Below are positions 44,104 through 56,000 of a DNA stretch of 64,000 bases, piece by piece. The DNA comes from Liolophura sinensis (taxonomy: Eukaryota > Mollusca > Polyplacophora > Chitonida > Chitonidae). A program made the translations under genes and the position numbers. Position 1 is the first letter of the stretch. Each line of letters begins with the position of its first letter. The DNA lies in the NCBI RefSeq assembly GCF_032854445.1, contig NC_088298.1, forward strand, positions 3,032,160 through 3,096,159, read 5' to 3'. The notes beneath the pieces are model-generated. The model made no database searches and was not told where the DNA came from. It worked only from the letters and a program-made list of their open reading frames with translations.

Positions 44104-44958
44104 TCTTTATTTGTTTACTGAGGATTTCCCACAGCTCTATAGCCAACATCAACGTATATACACCAGCATAGAAAACAAAGAGAACAAAAGACTTGTAGGC
44201 CTACATGTACAGAATAACGTGATGGGAACAAAGAAAGATCAAAATCAAATCATATTACTGCTAATATATATAATATAAGATCACCTGCTGCATTGAGGTT
44301 CTATGGAGTGATATCAGCCTCGCAGAACATCTCAAATGCGATCCAATCTGCTTTATCGAACTTCCACGAAAAATCCGGGAGAAGTGATGGATCTGTGATA
44401 GTGAGGTCGATAGCAGACCAAGTGCCATTACCCGGATGTAAATAGGTAATAGAACCATCATTGAAATAACACAGTTCCTCCTTAGACAAGACTATTGCGT
44501 CCCCATTATTTATGTTATTACTGCCCCATGGGGGGGTTATGGGGATTAAAATCTCTCATTATTACAAACGGTTTAGGTAACTGTTCTTTTAAGTTATGTA
44601 ATTAGGAAGCTGACAAAGAAGAATGCAGAGGAATATAAACTGAACGCAGTCATTGTTTATGAGAGCGAAACACGAACGGCCACAGCCTGGAGCTCGGTAT
44701 CCAGAGCAACGGGGCTGGGAATAATATTGTTATTTATGAAGATAGAGGAGCCGCCTGCAGCTCGCTCTTCTTCACTGCAATATATACTAAAAAGTGAGTA
44801 AGTTTTAAGAGTTATTTTACCTTTGTCAGACGTCTTCAGGTGAGTTTCCTAAAGACAAAGGGCAATAGGATTTAATGATTAAACTAACTGTGTTGTTTCA
44901 ATAAAATTTACCTTAAGACCTCGACTGTTCCATGATATAATTTTGTCGTATACAGACA

Positions 44959-45672
44959 TTATGGAGGAAGGCGTATAGGAGATTTATCTTTATGTTTGGA
45001 CCAAGGACGACCTTTCTTGGCAGATGTGCTAATAGATCGTTCATGTGCGGGTGATATATCCATCACATTCATATCTTGTTGTGAAGGATCAACGTCCTCC
45101 AAACATCCAAACTTAGTATAACTTAGTATGATTAGATCCTCTTGTGCTAACTTTGATTTATTTTTATCAGCAGGAGCAGATGTACTATTATGGTTCTGTC
45201 GTTCAGTATCGGGTTGAATTGTCAGCGTAGAGCAAAACGAAGTCGTAGTTTTCTTTACAGGTGTAACTAATTCTGGTACAGTTATTGGTTTAGGTTTGTC
45301 ATCACCAATTGGCCAAGTTAAAGATGTTTGGGTGCTAACAGATGTGGACACTCTCTTGAATACACTGGCGAATGAAGTTTTCAGGGAAGTACTCGGGGTA
45401 GAGATCAGGCGACGTACTTCTAGATAGGTAATATTATTTAGTACGTTTAATGTAATAATCAGTTTCTCTTTAACAAAAGGAGAACAGTCCTTAGAGGAGG
45501 CCATATGGGCTTCGCCACAATTGCAACATTTTATTGTTTTAATGCATTCCAAGCCCTCATCGCCTTCTCCTGCTCGTCTGAAGCACACCAACGGATTTCT
45601 ACATTGGCCCTTGCCATGCTCAAATTTTTGACATGTGACGCACTTCGTTGGATTAGGTATGTACAGGTCCAC
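44959..45672 (-). CDS. Retrotransposon E2 gag-like ORF (zinc knuckle), 237 codons
   Basis: The longest clean retrotransposon frame in the window. Near the start it has CVTCQKFEHGKGQC followed by a second cysteine cluster (CCNCGEAHMASSKDC), typical of nucleic-acid-binding gag proteins of Jockey/CR1-type elements. A Ser/Thr-rich middle and a basic tail (KKGRPWSKHKDKSPIRLPP) end just before the endonuclease region. The true N-terminus lies upstream but is interrupted near 45750-45780 by a frameshift and a SINE. Confidence 0.75.
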   Translation of the reverse strand: MDLYIPNPTKCVTCQKFEHGKGQCRNPLVCFRRAGEGDEGLECIKTIKCCNCGEAHMASSKDCSPFVKEKLIITLNVLNNITYLEVRRLISTPSTSLKTSFASVFKRVSTSVSTQTSLTWPIGDDKPKPITVPELVTPVKKTTTSFCSTLTIQPDTERQNHNSTSAPADKNKSKLAQEDLIILSYTKFGCLEDVDPSQQDMNVMDISPAHERSISTSAKKGRPWSKHKDKSPIRLPP

Positions 45673-45825
45673 TCAAACACTGTACGGGCCAATGTAGATC
45701 GACTGAGGAACAGATGGGTTGTTGAAAGTCAGTATAAAGTTTTATAATATTGTCATCCTTTTTTGTTGTAAATCGCTTTTCATTCGGAACACATCTGTTC
45801 CTCGGTGACGTTGGTGAGGTTCACT

Positions 45826-46022
45826 ACTTGACTAGAGTTTAACGTTGTGGACGAGTTCAAGTTCAGTTCATGCTCGTTTCGTCTCAGGTCGTACGTGAGA
45901 AGGTTTGCCCGCAGCCTGGTCGTGGGTTTCCCCCGGGCTCTACCCGATTTCCTCCCACTGCCGTGGTATAAGTCAAATGTTCTTGAGTACGGCGTAAAAC
46001 ACCAATCAAGTAAAATAAATAA
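45826..46022 (+). mobile_element. SINE interrupting the gag region of E2
   Basis: gagttcaagttcagttcatg (B-box side), gtcgtgggtttcccccgggc, gtacggcgtaaaacaccaat and an aaataaataaat tail. The head 5' of the B-box is missing. E2 gag coding (EEQMCSE on the minus strand) stops just left of it. Confidence 0.75.
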
Positions 46023-46029
46023 ATCATTA

Positions 46030-46410
46030 TTGGGCATAGTAATGCCAGCTTGTACTTCAGGTCAGTCTAATTTAGTTTCATCCTATGCAACGTATGGAGA
46101 TTTGTGTATGGCTGGTTGTCGGAATGAAAAAATGTCCATCTTTGTTCGATTTTGCATGCCATTATCCATCGAAAATCATTTACAGCGTCATGGTTTTTGC
46201 AGAGATTTTCTCCACCTGACATGGCTGCCAATCTGTCCAATGAGGAACAAATGCCCCACCGGCACATTACCGTGTTATAGATACAAACGACTGCACCATG
46301 GAGAGAAAGCAAGGGTAGCGAAAACAGTATGTTGGTTAAGAAAACGTAGCCAGTGAAATCCAGCCTTTAATCTATCATACTGCAGCAGTACTTGTGGTGT
46401 TTTCTAAGAT
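46030..46410. other. No gene supported
   Basis: Overlapping open frames on both strands show no domain, splice context or similarity to anything else in the window. Confidence 0.4.
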
Positions 46411-46417
46411 TATCACC

Positions 46418-46675
46418 GTGATTTTTTACGGTGTACTCAAGGAACATTTAACTTACATATATATACGAAGGTCTCCACTGTTATGGTGGGAGGAAACCGT
46501 CTAGAGCCCGAGGAAAACTCACGACCATCCGCAGGTTGGGTGCAGACCTTCTCAAGTACGGCCGGAGAGGATGCCAGCATGAGCCTGACTTGAACTCACA
46601 GCGACCGCACTGGCGGGAGGCACCTGTGTCGTTGAGCCGTGCTCGCGTGCTATTCCCCTTCGATCACAAAGGCTG
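46418..46675 (-). mobile_element. tRNA-derived SINE, antisense, near full length
   Basis: ttacggtgtactcaaggaac, ttatggtgggaggaaaccgt, gaccatccgcaggttgggtg, gaggatgccagcatgagcct and acttgaactcacagcgaccg (antisense B-box), then a diverged head. Confidence 0.75.
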
Positions 46676-47001
46676 CCGACACTAAATTAAAACGGGGATT
46701 ATCTAAGAACAGTGAGTCTAATCGTTTTGATCTGTTCTCTTTTCGGGTCACGCCTGGGTGATTTTTAGACTTTTTCTTACGTGTTTCTGAGAAATAAGGT
46801 AGGGTTTTCTGCCTTATCAGAGCGATTTAGCCAGGGCAATGAAGCATTGGTGTTCGAGGCTAAAAAGAGAGTGTTTGTGGGTTACGTGACTGTCATGTTA
46901 TGGTGATGAACATGTAGGTCATTTAGTCTCGGTCTTATTTGCGGCTACACGTACATGTATTTACATTTGTGATTTGCGCTGCGTTTTCATGGAGAATTAC
47001 C

Positions 47002-47091
47002 ATGGCAGACAGCGGATGTTTAGGGTTACGTACAGTACTGAGGTGTACTCCCAGATGTTTCGTGACGAGATGGGCGAACAGACGCATTTGG
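47002..47091 (+). CDS. Possible first exon of the ankyrin gene
   Basis: ATG in a good Kozak context (ACCATGG) opens 30 codons (MADSGCLGLRTVLRCTPRCF..RRIW) ending before a GTGAGA donor in phase 0, compatible with the first ankyrin exon. Cys-containing and basic. The only support is start context, donor and phase; the true first exon may be elsewhere. Confidence 0.3.
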
Positions 47092-50000
47092 GTGAGATCA
47101 CCTTTCGAAAAGGCTTTTCATTTTACTGTTACTATATGTGTAACATTCCGGTCGCATCGTTCTAGTTCTGTGTACACTTATGTGTTCAGCGTTTTTTTTT
47201 TTTTTTTTTTTTTTAAAGTCGTCTTTATTCGACTTACACAAAAAGTGATACTATTGCGTCTTTGTTATTTGATCGGGCACTTGAGTCGTCATCTGAGCTT
47301 ATTTGTTTAGTTCTGAAATTAAAAAAAAGATGCCGTGTTTTAGAAACATTATTTTGATTAGATTTGGGTCAGATGTGCATGGTGTGTCCCACAAAATAAT
47401 GCGATGTTTCTGGGGTAAAATATAAGAAATATGGAGGTTTGTATGTGAGATACACTATGTTTATTCACATAAATTAACGCAGTATGGCCGGTCCGTGGTA
47501 TATCTCAAACCCAGCAGGCCGCAACGGAGCATAAGTTGTTGCGTCGTCTGCGTTGCGCACGTGGAGGTGATCCGGGTTCAGCATAAAAGATTACAGCAGG
47601 AAGAGCAATCCGAGAACTTTGGCGACAATATGATACATGAAGTTATCAAATGGTCGTTCGTGACCAGCAAGAGTCTAGCGCCTTGTCAATTTACTTTGGA
47701 CAAGGTTTTATTCTAACCGTTTCTGTAAATGCCTCAAACAGTGGCAACGGACACGTCCGTTAGCCTTACAGCTACACACAGAATTAGGTAAACAAAAATA
47801 TACAGCGATGTGAATTTAATAGACGTCGCTGGTCTAGAATTGCTAACATTGCTTTGTTATGATCACCATTCAGAGGTATTGTATGTCCTTTGTCGGGTCC
47901 TTTGTCAGCCACACCTGGTTCCTTTTTTTTGTGTGAGGTTAGCTTTGTACATTATCTGGTGGCCAGGGTGTGTGTGCCTTGAAATCCGGTCTACTTACGG
48001 GAATATAGCCTGCAGGGTAAGGCCTGCTTTTGCAGACATGATCCTGCTCAGTATTCTACACACAGACCCTATGCTGTCAAATTGTACAACCGCTGCGATA
48101 AACCACGCGTGTCCATATTGTGTGACCATCTTTTATTTATATAGAATTAGGTTTTGTTTTTCGCATCTCACACAGGCAGTCCACGAAGTGATATGCGACT
48201 ACAGCATGGAAGGGAGAAAACCAGAGCACTGACGACAGTTGTTGCTAATTGCCAAATGGTCACACTTATTGCCGGTGAAATCAAAAATTGTCAATTTACC
48301 CCAAGTAAACTATTATTCTAACCGTGTTTGGAATAGGTCTTGCAATCAAAAACGTCCGTTTTGACTGAGGGCTGCTAGTCGTAATTTATTACCTTTTTCG
48401 CATATATACCTTTTTCGTTATTGGTGTCAAGCTTTGTTTGGGAAATTGGTCTTACCAGCAGTTACCTCCAACTTTCTTTACAGATGAAGTTTGGCATACA
48501 TATGACTTAGTACCCGACATATAAGCGTAAGTCAAATAATGGTGACGTGACTGACAATTCCGTTATCATCCACATGAAACACAAAAAAGCGTAACTTTGT
48601 CATGTGACTTCCTCATGATCTTTTGTAGAGTGACGGGAGGACGACATTGGCACAAGCTGCTTACGACATGAGACTGGACCTTTGCAGCTTGCTTTTGCGG
48701 AACGGTGTAGATGTCGACCAGAGGGACGAAGTATGTACTCCCTGCAATGTAGACATTTCGTAAAAGCTCAAAACGTCTTGTTTGCCAAATATCAACTGGT
48801 CCAAACATACATGCGACACGTTTATTCGATCTCCAAGAAAGGTGACCTGACCTCGAACCTCCAGGGATCCATGGAAAGTGGAACACTAATCTGGGCTTTT
48901 GAAGATTTTCCGCAGGATCAACAACACCTTGTGTACTAAGAAAGACTTGAAAATATGTATCTCATATTAGAGTTGCACATAAGAGGTGTTCGAGTTGGTA
49001 TACCCCTAAGAAATTCTTACCAACAAGCTTGAACATTCGCGTAATCTACAATTTCTGACATTTTGCCGTCATAGTCTCGTGCTAGGTCAAGGTCTAAGCA
49101 GCGTGTAAACAATTCATCAGTCACGCCTTCAAGGTCAGTGGAAACACGCTCGGTGTGTTTCTTACTATGGCCATAAATTCCGGAGATGGACATAACGATA
49201 AAATGTTAATTTCTTTTTCTATATAGTATGTACTCCAGGACAATGTGCAACTATAAGCGATAGTTGAGAGTTAATGCGTAATTTTATTTACAATAACACC
49301 CCAGAACGCCTTTGCTTCTTCGGGACTACAAGACATTGTATCTCGTTTTGCATCGTAAATCCCGACGATCTGCAGTCCAAATAAGAGTTCCATGGCTCAA
49401 CGAAAATCGTGGTAGCACAATAACAGCCCATAATCCTGCGGAAATTACGGTAACATTTTATGAATGTTGTAGCAGTCTACGCAATATCAAGAAATTTTGC
49501 ACATATATGATGATGGTATGTTTTATGGATGGAGGAGGCGAAACTAAAAAGTCCCTGTGACATGAGTATTGTTTTCACCCTCTCAGATTTTACTGTCGCC
49601 TTCCTCAAAAGCAATCAGGCCTTTCCGTTCCCACAGAAACAACGCACTGCACTATTCTCGGCTGTTATCAGCGGTGACATGGAAATTGCTCGTCTGCTCC
49701 TGGACAGCGGTGCCAGTGTCAATGTCTGGGACCAGGTAGGTGAAATACAGAGAGGATTTTAGTTTCAAGTATAAAACTTATGAATGGGTGTGTAAATTTG
49801 TTTTTCATTAGTTGATAAAGGTCCATAATAATGAGATATTCAAACACAGTAGTTCCACGAAGAAAAAGACAGTGCTAGAACAACTTATTATTTCAAACTC
49901 AGTAGCGAGTTTTGGTTGTGCCACTGTGACATTTATTTGGCATCTGGCTTATCAATATGAAGTCTTCTTCATGACAAGTCACACTATTTCAGAGATCTCG

Positions 50001-53000
50001 ATAAACTGTTGTGAACGACTGATAAGATTTTGTTTTAATTGTAACCATGTTTGTCATTCCGCAGGTTGGATGCACACCTTTACACTGCGCAGTGTCACAA
50101 CATAACGTAGGATTTGTTGATCTTCTCATAGAACACGGTGCTGATGTCAACGCCTACGCTCAGGTACCTTTTCCATTTACACATGTTTTAAAGCAATATT
50201 ATTTAGTTTTTTAGGACTTACACCACCACTCAGGTAAAGGCTTTCCAGATTTAACAGACACTTCGACTCAGACGTTAATTGTTCTACATTTGACAGGACA
50301 GGGCTCTGAAAAGTCCCGGGCCTGTTTGTCATTCTTTGAACAAAAGGCAGAAGTATTCCCTGTCTACATGTGGAACCTGGATTACGCAGGAATACAAATC
50401 AGACATAGCCAACATTGACGACATTGTGATAGTCGCCAAATGCTCACACGTAATATACCTACAATTTACCTCAATGTCTTCTTATGCTTTGAAGGTGAAA
50501 GCTTGAAGCCTATTGTTTTTGATCGAATGGTTAATAAAGTTTTTTTCGGACAGTAGCTTTTCTAGAAGTTTGCAAATCAGACCGAGTGGAATGTGGGCAG
50601 CAAAATTCTTGCGGATGTTATCTTTTACGATTGTAAGTTTTTTTCTTCTACGCCACTTAGTTTGGCAGAAATCTTGAACTTTGACCCACGATATTTTAGT
50701 GTATTTTTGACCGCTGATTCCGAATATGCCTTTGTTCTTTACTTACTTTGAGATCAGTCAAAATCGGTTAAAATACTAGTTTTAGGATTTTGAACTTACG
50801 TGATTTTAATGGCCTGTAAATTGCGAACTATGACGAAAGGCACGAATTGGTAAATTGCACAAACTTGTAGCCCGGGATCTGCTCTTTTCTCATTAACTAC
50901 GATAGTAAGCAAAGTAGTCAATGCTTAGTGTAACTTTCATTAAACACAGGGATGTTATTGCAACGCTTGGTACAACAATTATTGCACTAATCATTTTTTG
51001 CACTACCAGTTGCTGCAAATCCTCCCACACGTAGCAGACTGCATAGCCTTAGTTCTGTGTCAGCAAATGCGAACGAACACCCATTTTCCCGGTATTTTCA
51101 ATCAACTGCTAGATAAACTCCATCCGGCAAAGACCTTCAGATCAGACTAGCAGCGAACCTTTAACACAGCGGTGATATACCTGCATCTTGTTGATGCATT
51201 CCTTGGCTCGGGTTAATGTCTAACTGGACACATATTTAATAAGACACTACAGCTGTATGATTATCAGTTGTAATTAATGACTGGTAGGTCTGGCAAAATT
51301 TAAGAAACCTTGAATACAGGCGATAGATAGCAAAACCCTGATATGTAAAGAGATCACTTACAGACATTGAATAAACCCGTTAAAATCTGCTTATTCACCA
51401 TCGAAGATCTTCAGCACATTAGGCTCTGAGTTTGACATTTGAATTGGATGTCAGCATGTCATGCGTAGTATATCGAATATCTTTCCTTCTTCAGTAAAAA
51501 CACTTGACAACTACTAGCTTTACTTACTATTTATATCTTTGTCTCTGGCACACTTTTTGCGAATAAGTATTGTTGGTTATTTTAGAAATGCATGTTCCGA
51601 TTATACAGCTGAAATGTCACTTCCTGGTCAACGACTGTTAGGCGATGTGACGTAATCCCCATTAATGGTCCACTGAATCTCCAGTAAAAGTTGAATGAAT
51701 ACAAATTAAATTTATAGTTCATATAATCGTAGAGAACTAAGTACGTCTTCTTCTTCTTTCCAGCCAAACACATAAATTTGGCGGGATTTAGAGTTCTCCT
51801 AACAAGCGTATTACACTAGTAGCAACAAACACAAAGTAGTAATTGGGGTGCGCAAATCTTCTCCGCCACGCCATCTGTTATGAACATATACCGTTAAAAG
51901 AGGGGAGTTAATTCTAAATGACGAGTGGATTACTTCTTATTAGGTTAAAGCTCGTACGGTATATCATGCTAGCTAACGGGTATACTCCATTTAACCAAAT
52001 ATAACTTTACTAAGAGCAACATATTTGGAACATGGAGTGCAGCAATATGGAATTGATCTTATTGATGAAAAGTCAGTAGTTTTTCAGAGCTTTCCCAAAA
52101 CGATAAAACAAGTGTAAAAAGTTTTCCTACCATAAGTATACTGTGTTTCTTATTCCAGACCGGAGAAACACCTTTACACTGGGCAGTAGCAAAAAGTGCA
52201 TGTGACTTGATGCTAGTTCGTCTTCTGCTTGAACACGGCGCAGATGTCAATGCAGTGACTCAGGTACGTTGATTTGATTTACACAACTAGGCCTATGAAT
52301 ACTATCTGAATGATTTATTATTCAAAAAGCAGTCCGAAATATGCTGACTTTACAAGAAAATCAATCATTGCGACGATTACAAATTATTGAACACGCTACC
52401 ACTTTACTCTGTCTTCCCAGTTCAACGTTTTATACATACTTTTCTTTTAGTAGCCACAGGTTAATAATCAAAGGCGTCAAAACATACATTCTGATACCAG
52501 ACGTCAACCAAAATGGGCGATCTGGGTCAACAATCGTAAGACCAATTTCCAACACAATGACCCACACAAACCATCAAAGAACTAAGAAAACATGTTAAAT
52601 AACAAATTAGGATGGATTCATGAAATTCGGAGAAATTCGCAAGTTTCAATGATGACAGAAGGACCCTCGGAATGATTGGAACTCACACATACAAAAAAAC
52701 ATGCCTATGCTCTCCCCCAAACAAAAAACACTTGGGTGACATATCGTGGTGACAATATATGTTGAATGTCCACTTATGAACGGGTATCATTGTTTAAGGA
52801 GGCTCTGTCGGTCATAAATACAGAAATTCAGAATATCTCATTGCGTAACTTAGCAACGTATTAAATCAAAGTATTAAAGTAAATCAAGTTTATCATGCAA
52901 AAATTCAACTCCATTTCCTTTTACATATCCTATATAAGCAATTGCTTAAGACTACCAATTCTACCCTGGCCTAATTACCCTGAGTTCAACCCAGTCCTCT

Positions 53001-56000
53001 AGAGCATCCAATCAGAAAACAGTTAATTTCACTCCTGCTAAATATGCAAATACGAATATTGAATCGGAATGCCACCCGAGTAAATAACGCAGATGTACGG
53101 AAAAAAAGAAGGGAACCATTTTGGGAAGATCTTTAGTGGATGAAATGGAGGGCACTACATGATGAGTACATTATGTACGTAATATGTAAGAACAACCAAA
53201 AAAAGGAACTAGGAATACACCGAGAGGTGTCACTAATGCTTGGAATTTTACAACATTGGGAAAGTTGTTCACAAATAGCCCAATGGGGTAAAATGTCCCA
53301 ATCAGTCTGAAGAAAACATTCATAGGGCGAAAATGCAAATACCACGTACAGGGTTGCAATAATGACCTTAATCTCCTTTTAAATCCCTCCCAATCATTCT
53401 AAACATGGTTATTCGTTTTGAATTTTTCTCTTTTAAGGACTGCAACACTCCTTTATATAACGCTGCATCTTGCAATAAGTTAGACCTTGTCCACGAGCTG
53501 TTGGAGCACGGCTCTGATGCCAACATAAAGAATAAGGTAGGTGGTTTCACGTCTTGGTCTTAATATTAATGCCCAAATGCCCAATACCGGGTGTTAGATA
53601 CATAGGGGGCATTGACGTGCAAGTAATTATTCGTGTTTCGATCCAGTAGTACGAAAAGCATCGGCCAAGCTTCCTTTTCGATAAATGTAGAATTGAGGTG
53701 TATTTTTTATCAACTGAAACGAAATTACAACAATAAAAATTCTAATTTAAACCACGTGTAGTTGTGAAAACTACTGCACTGAAAACGTGCACATCCTATA
53801 CTTCAGGGCCCAGTTGTTTGAAAAAATTTTGGTATTATGTCATATTTTATGTTTCACTTTTAGCCAAGCTCTTTTGCCGTTGCAGTTCACCAAAATATGA
53901 CAGCAGCAGTTTTAGTTCACGGTTAATGTAATGTTACACAACTTTTATAAGGCCCAAGTACAAAAGTGAAGAATTGGGTTCATGTTAAATTGGGTGTTAA
54001 GTATAAAACGGTATAAAACCGGCTCCAGATGAACAATACTGCAGACAAATATCAACAAAACGACAGTCCTGCGTTATGGCCTTAAATCATTCAACTGACA
54101 GTCATAAAATATGTTACAGCGGCACTTACCTTAGCATTGAATACAACGGTATACGTCGGCAAGCGCAAAAACACACATTTGGCAAAAGACACTCGGGTTC
54201 GCAAGTGTTTGGTTAGCTCCACCAAAAAACCTTTTTAAATAGTTGTGTATTGCTGAGATCGGAATAAAACCCAAATCAAGTAAATAAGTTATTTCCTTGT
54301 CGTGGGAGATTCTTTACAACCCCTGTTGTAAGTGTTGCACTGCACTGGGAAATCCTGAGTTCAATATTGCCACCTGTTTTTAGTACCCAGTTTAGGGCGG
54401 TTGGCGAAGCATTGGTCCCTTACGGTTCGTTGCAGAAAGGGCTGTGTGAATAGTTATTTCCGAACGACAAAATTTTAACGAAATATGAACTAAGTACGAA
54501 CTTTCTGATTGATTCGCTGACAGACGCAAAATTACTTCTTAAAACGTAGTTAGAAGCATTTTACAAGCATTTCAGCGTGTTTACTCTTTTATATTCAACA
54601 CCGTGTTTGACATCCCACAGGTAGGGCAAATAGCTTTACATGCGGCAGTCTTTCATAATGACGAAAACCTGCTTCGTCTTCTGGTTCAGCACACTGGTGA
54701 CGTCAACGTACAGGATGAGGTACGTAGTTTAGCTTTGTTACAATGCTTCAAGTGGATTCCAATATTGGAATTATGCACGAGATGCACAGTGTATATCAAT
54801 GTCAGCCGCCAATTAGTTATCACTTTGTAATAGGTGACTAAAATAAAACCAAAACAAGGTAGTTCACCGTAAGGAAATTTTTGCAATAAATTCACCTGCC
54901 TTTCCTCTTTATCTGAGGTACTGAATATTAAACCCTCACATGTTTTCCGGACGTTTTTTCAAAACGGTTTATAGTATTTAATTCAAACCTGGTATATGTT
55001 TGTACTGTAACAAGCAGATAAAGTTTGAGTTTCGGAATCTATACGCTCAACTTGGTGAAATTCTAGCCGTTTTAGCCCACGTTTAGCCAAGGTTTTTAAC
55101 TTCAAAAGCATTCTCAAAACGATTCGTCTTGTTTAACTGAAACTCGTGCAACTTAGACACGTGCAAGATCGCATCAACGAACATGACATCACTACACCAG
55201 TTTATAAAAACATCCGCTTTTGGTGACCACTGTCTAATGAGTGATCACAACTCGGGTCTTGTAACGTATGAAATTATTGACACAGCTAGAACTGATCACA
55301 TACTTAAACTGAAAGAGTCGTTACACATCAACAGATGTAATCACTGTTCACTTCCTGACAGACTTGGTAGCTTGGTAGATAAAGTGTACATAATATACAA
55401 AATTATACTAGTTGCGTTATTCATTTGCAAGATTATCAAACCGCTCCACCATGGAATACATCAAAGTGGGACAAAAGTATGGCTGTCCCCTTGTGGACTT
55501 GGCGGAATGGCACCGGTGGCTTTTTAGCTAGAAATACAACTGCCTCTATGTCAGAGATGGCAACTAAACTTCGAAATAAGAGCAAGAAATTCACCTAACT
55601 CTATGTCACATGTCCTAGATTCGACAAGGAGGTTTTCTTCCCATGTTGCTGAATTTCCAGTCACGCATTGTTCCGGATTTTCTTCCAAACTGTATTGAAG
55701 CATTCACCCTTGGCCTTGCTCTTTTGAAAAGTTAAATTTCCCACAAATGGGGGTATTCATCAGTTTATTATCGGCTTATATCAGCCCCTCTTTGATGTTA
55801 ACAAGGAAATTCTGATAAATAGCAACTAACATCATTTTTTATCCAATTCATGGTACGTTGCTACTTTTCTAGCATATATATGAACAGTGCGAATAAAGTC
55901 CTCACTGAGGTAAATCGACACGAGGTCAATTATCACACTGTCTTCTTGGACGGAAATAAGAGTGATCTGCGCATTATGCATCGTTGTGGTTTCTTTAGTA

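Larger units (their letters stand above)
41566..45780 (-). mobile_element. Non-LTR retrotransposon E2 (gag to 3' UTR, internal deletion in reverse transcriptase)
   Basis: Minus-strand order: gag (45780-44959), endonuclease-like region (44930-44290), an unrelated insert with a SINE (about 44270-43970), linker with SKTAMPNVWNMVQKLKGENN (43720-43500), and reverse-transcriptase N-terminal part. The last includes CGFRQGRSTMDHLVRFETVI and FLDFKKAYDTTWKYGILKDL at 43262-42951. It then jumps near 42955 to the thumb region, skipping the catalytic box seen in E1. The C-terminal cysteine module (CVGCDALYGIKPILVES) and a 3' UTR ending near 41566 follow. Stops and the deletion make it inactive. Confidence 0.82.

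Noticed and set aside
47495-48232. ORFs of 73 and 140 codons upstream of the ankyrin exons
   Set aside because: No ankyrin motif and no acceptor/donor pair in phase 0; part of the first overlaps a family D repeat.
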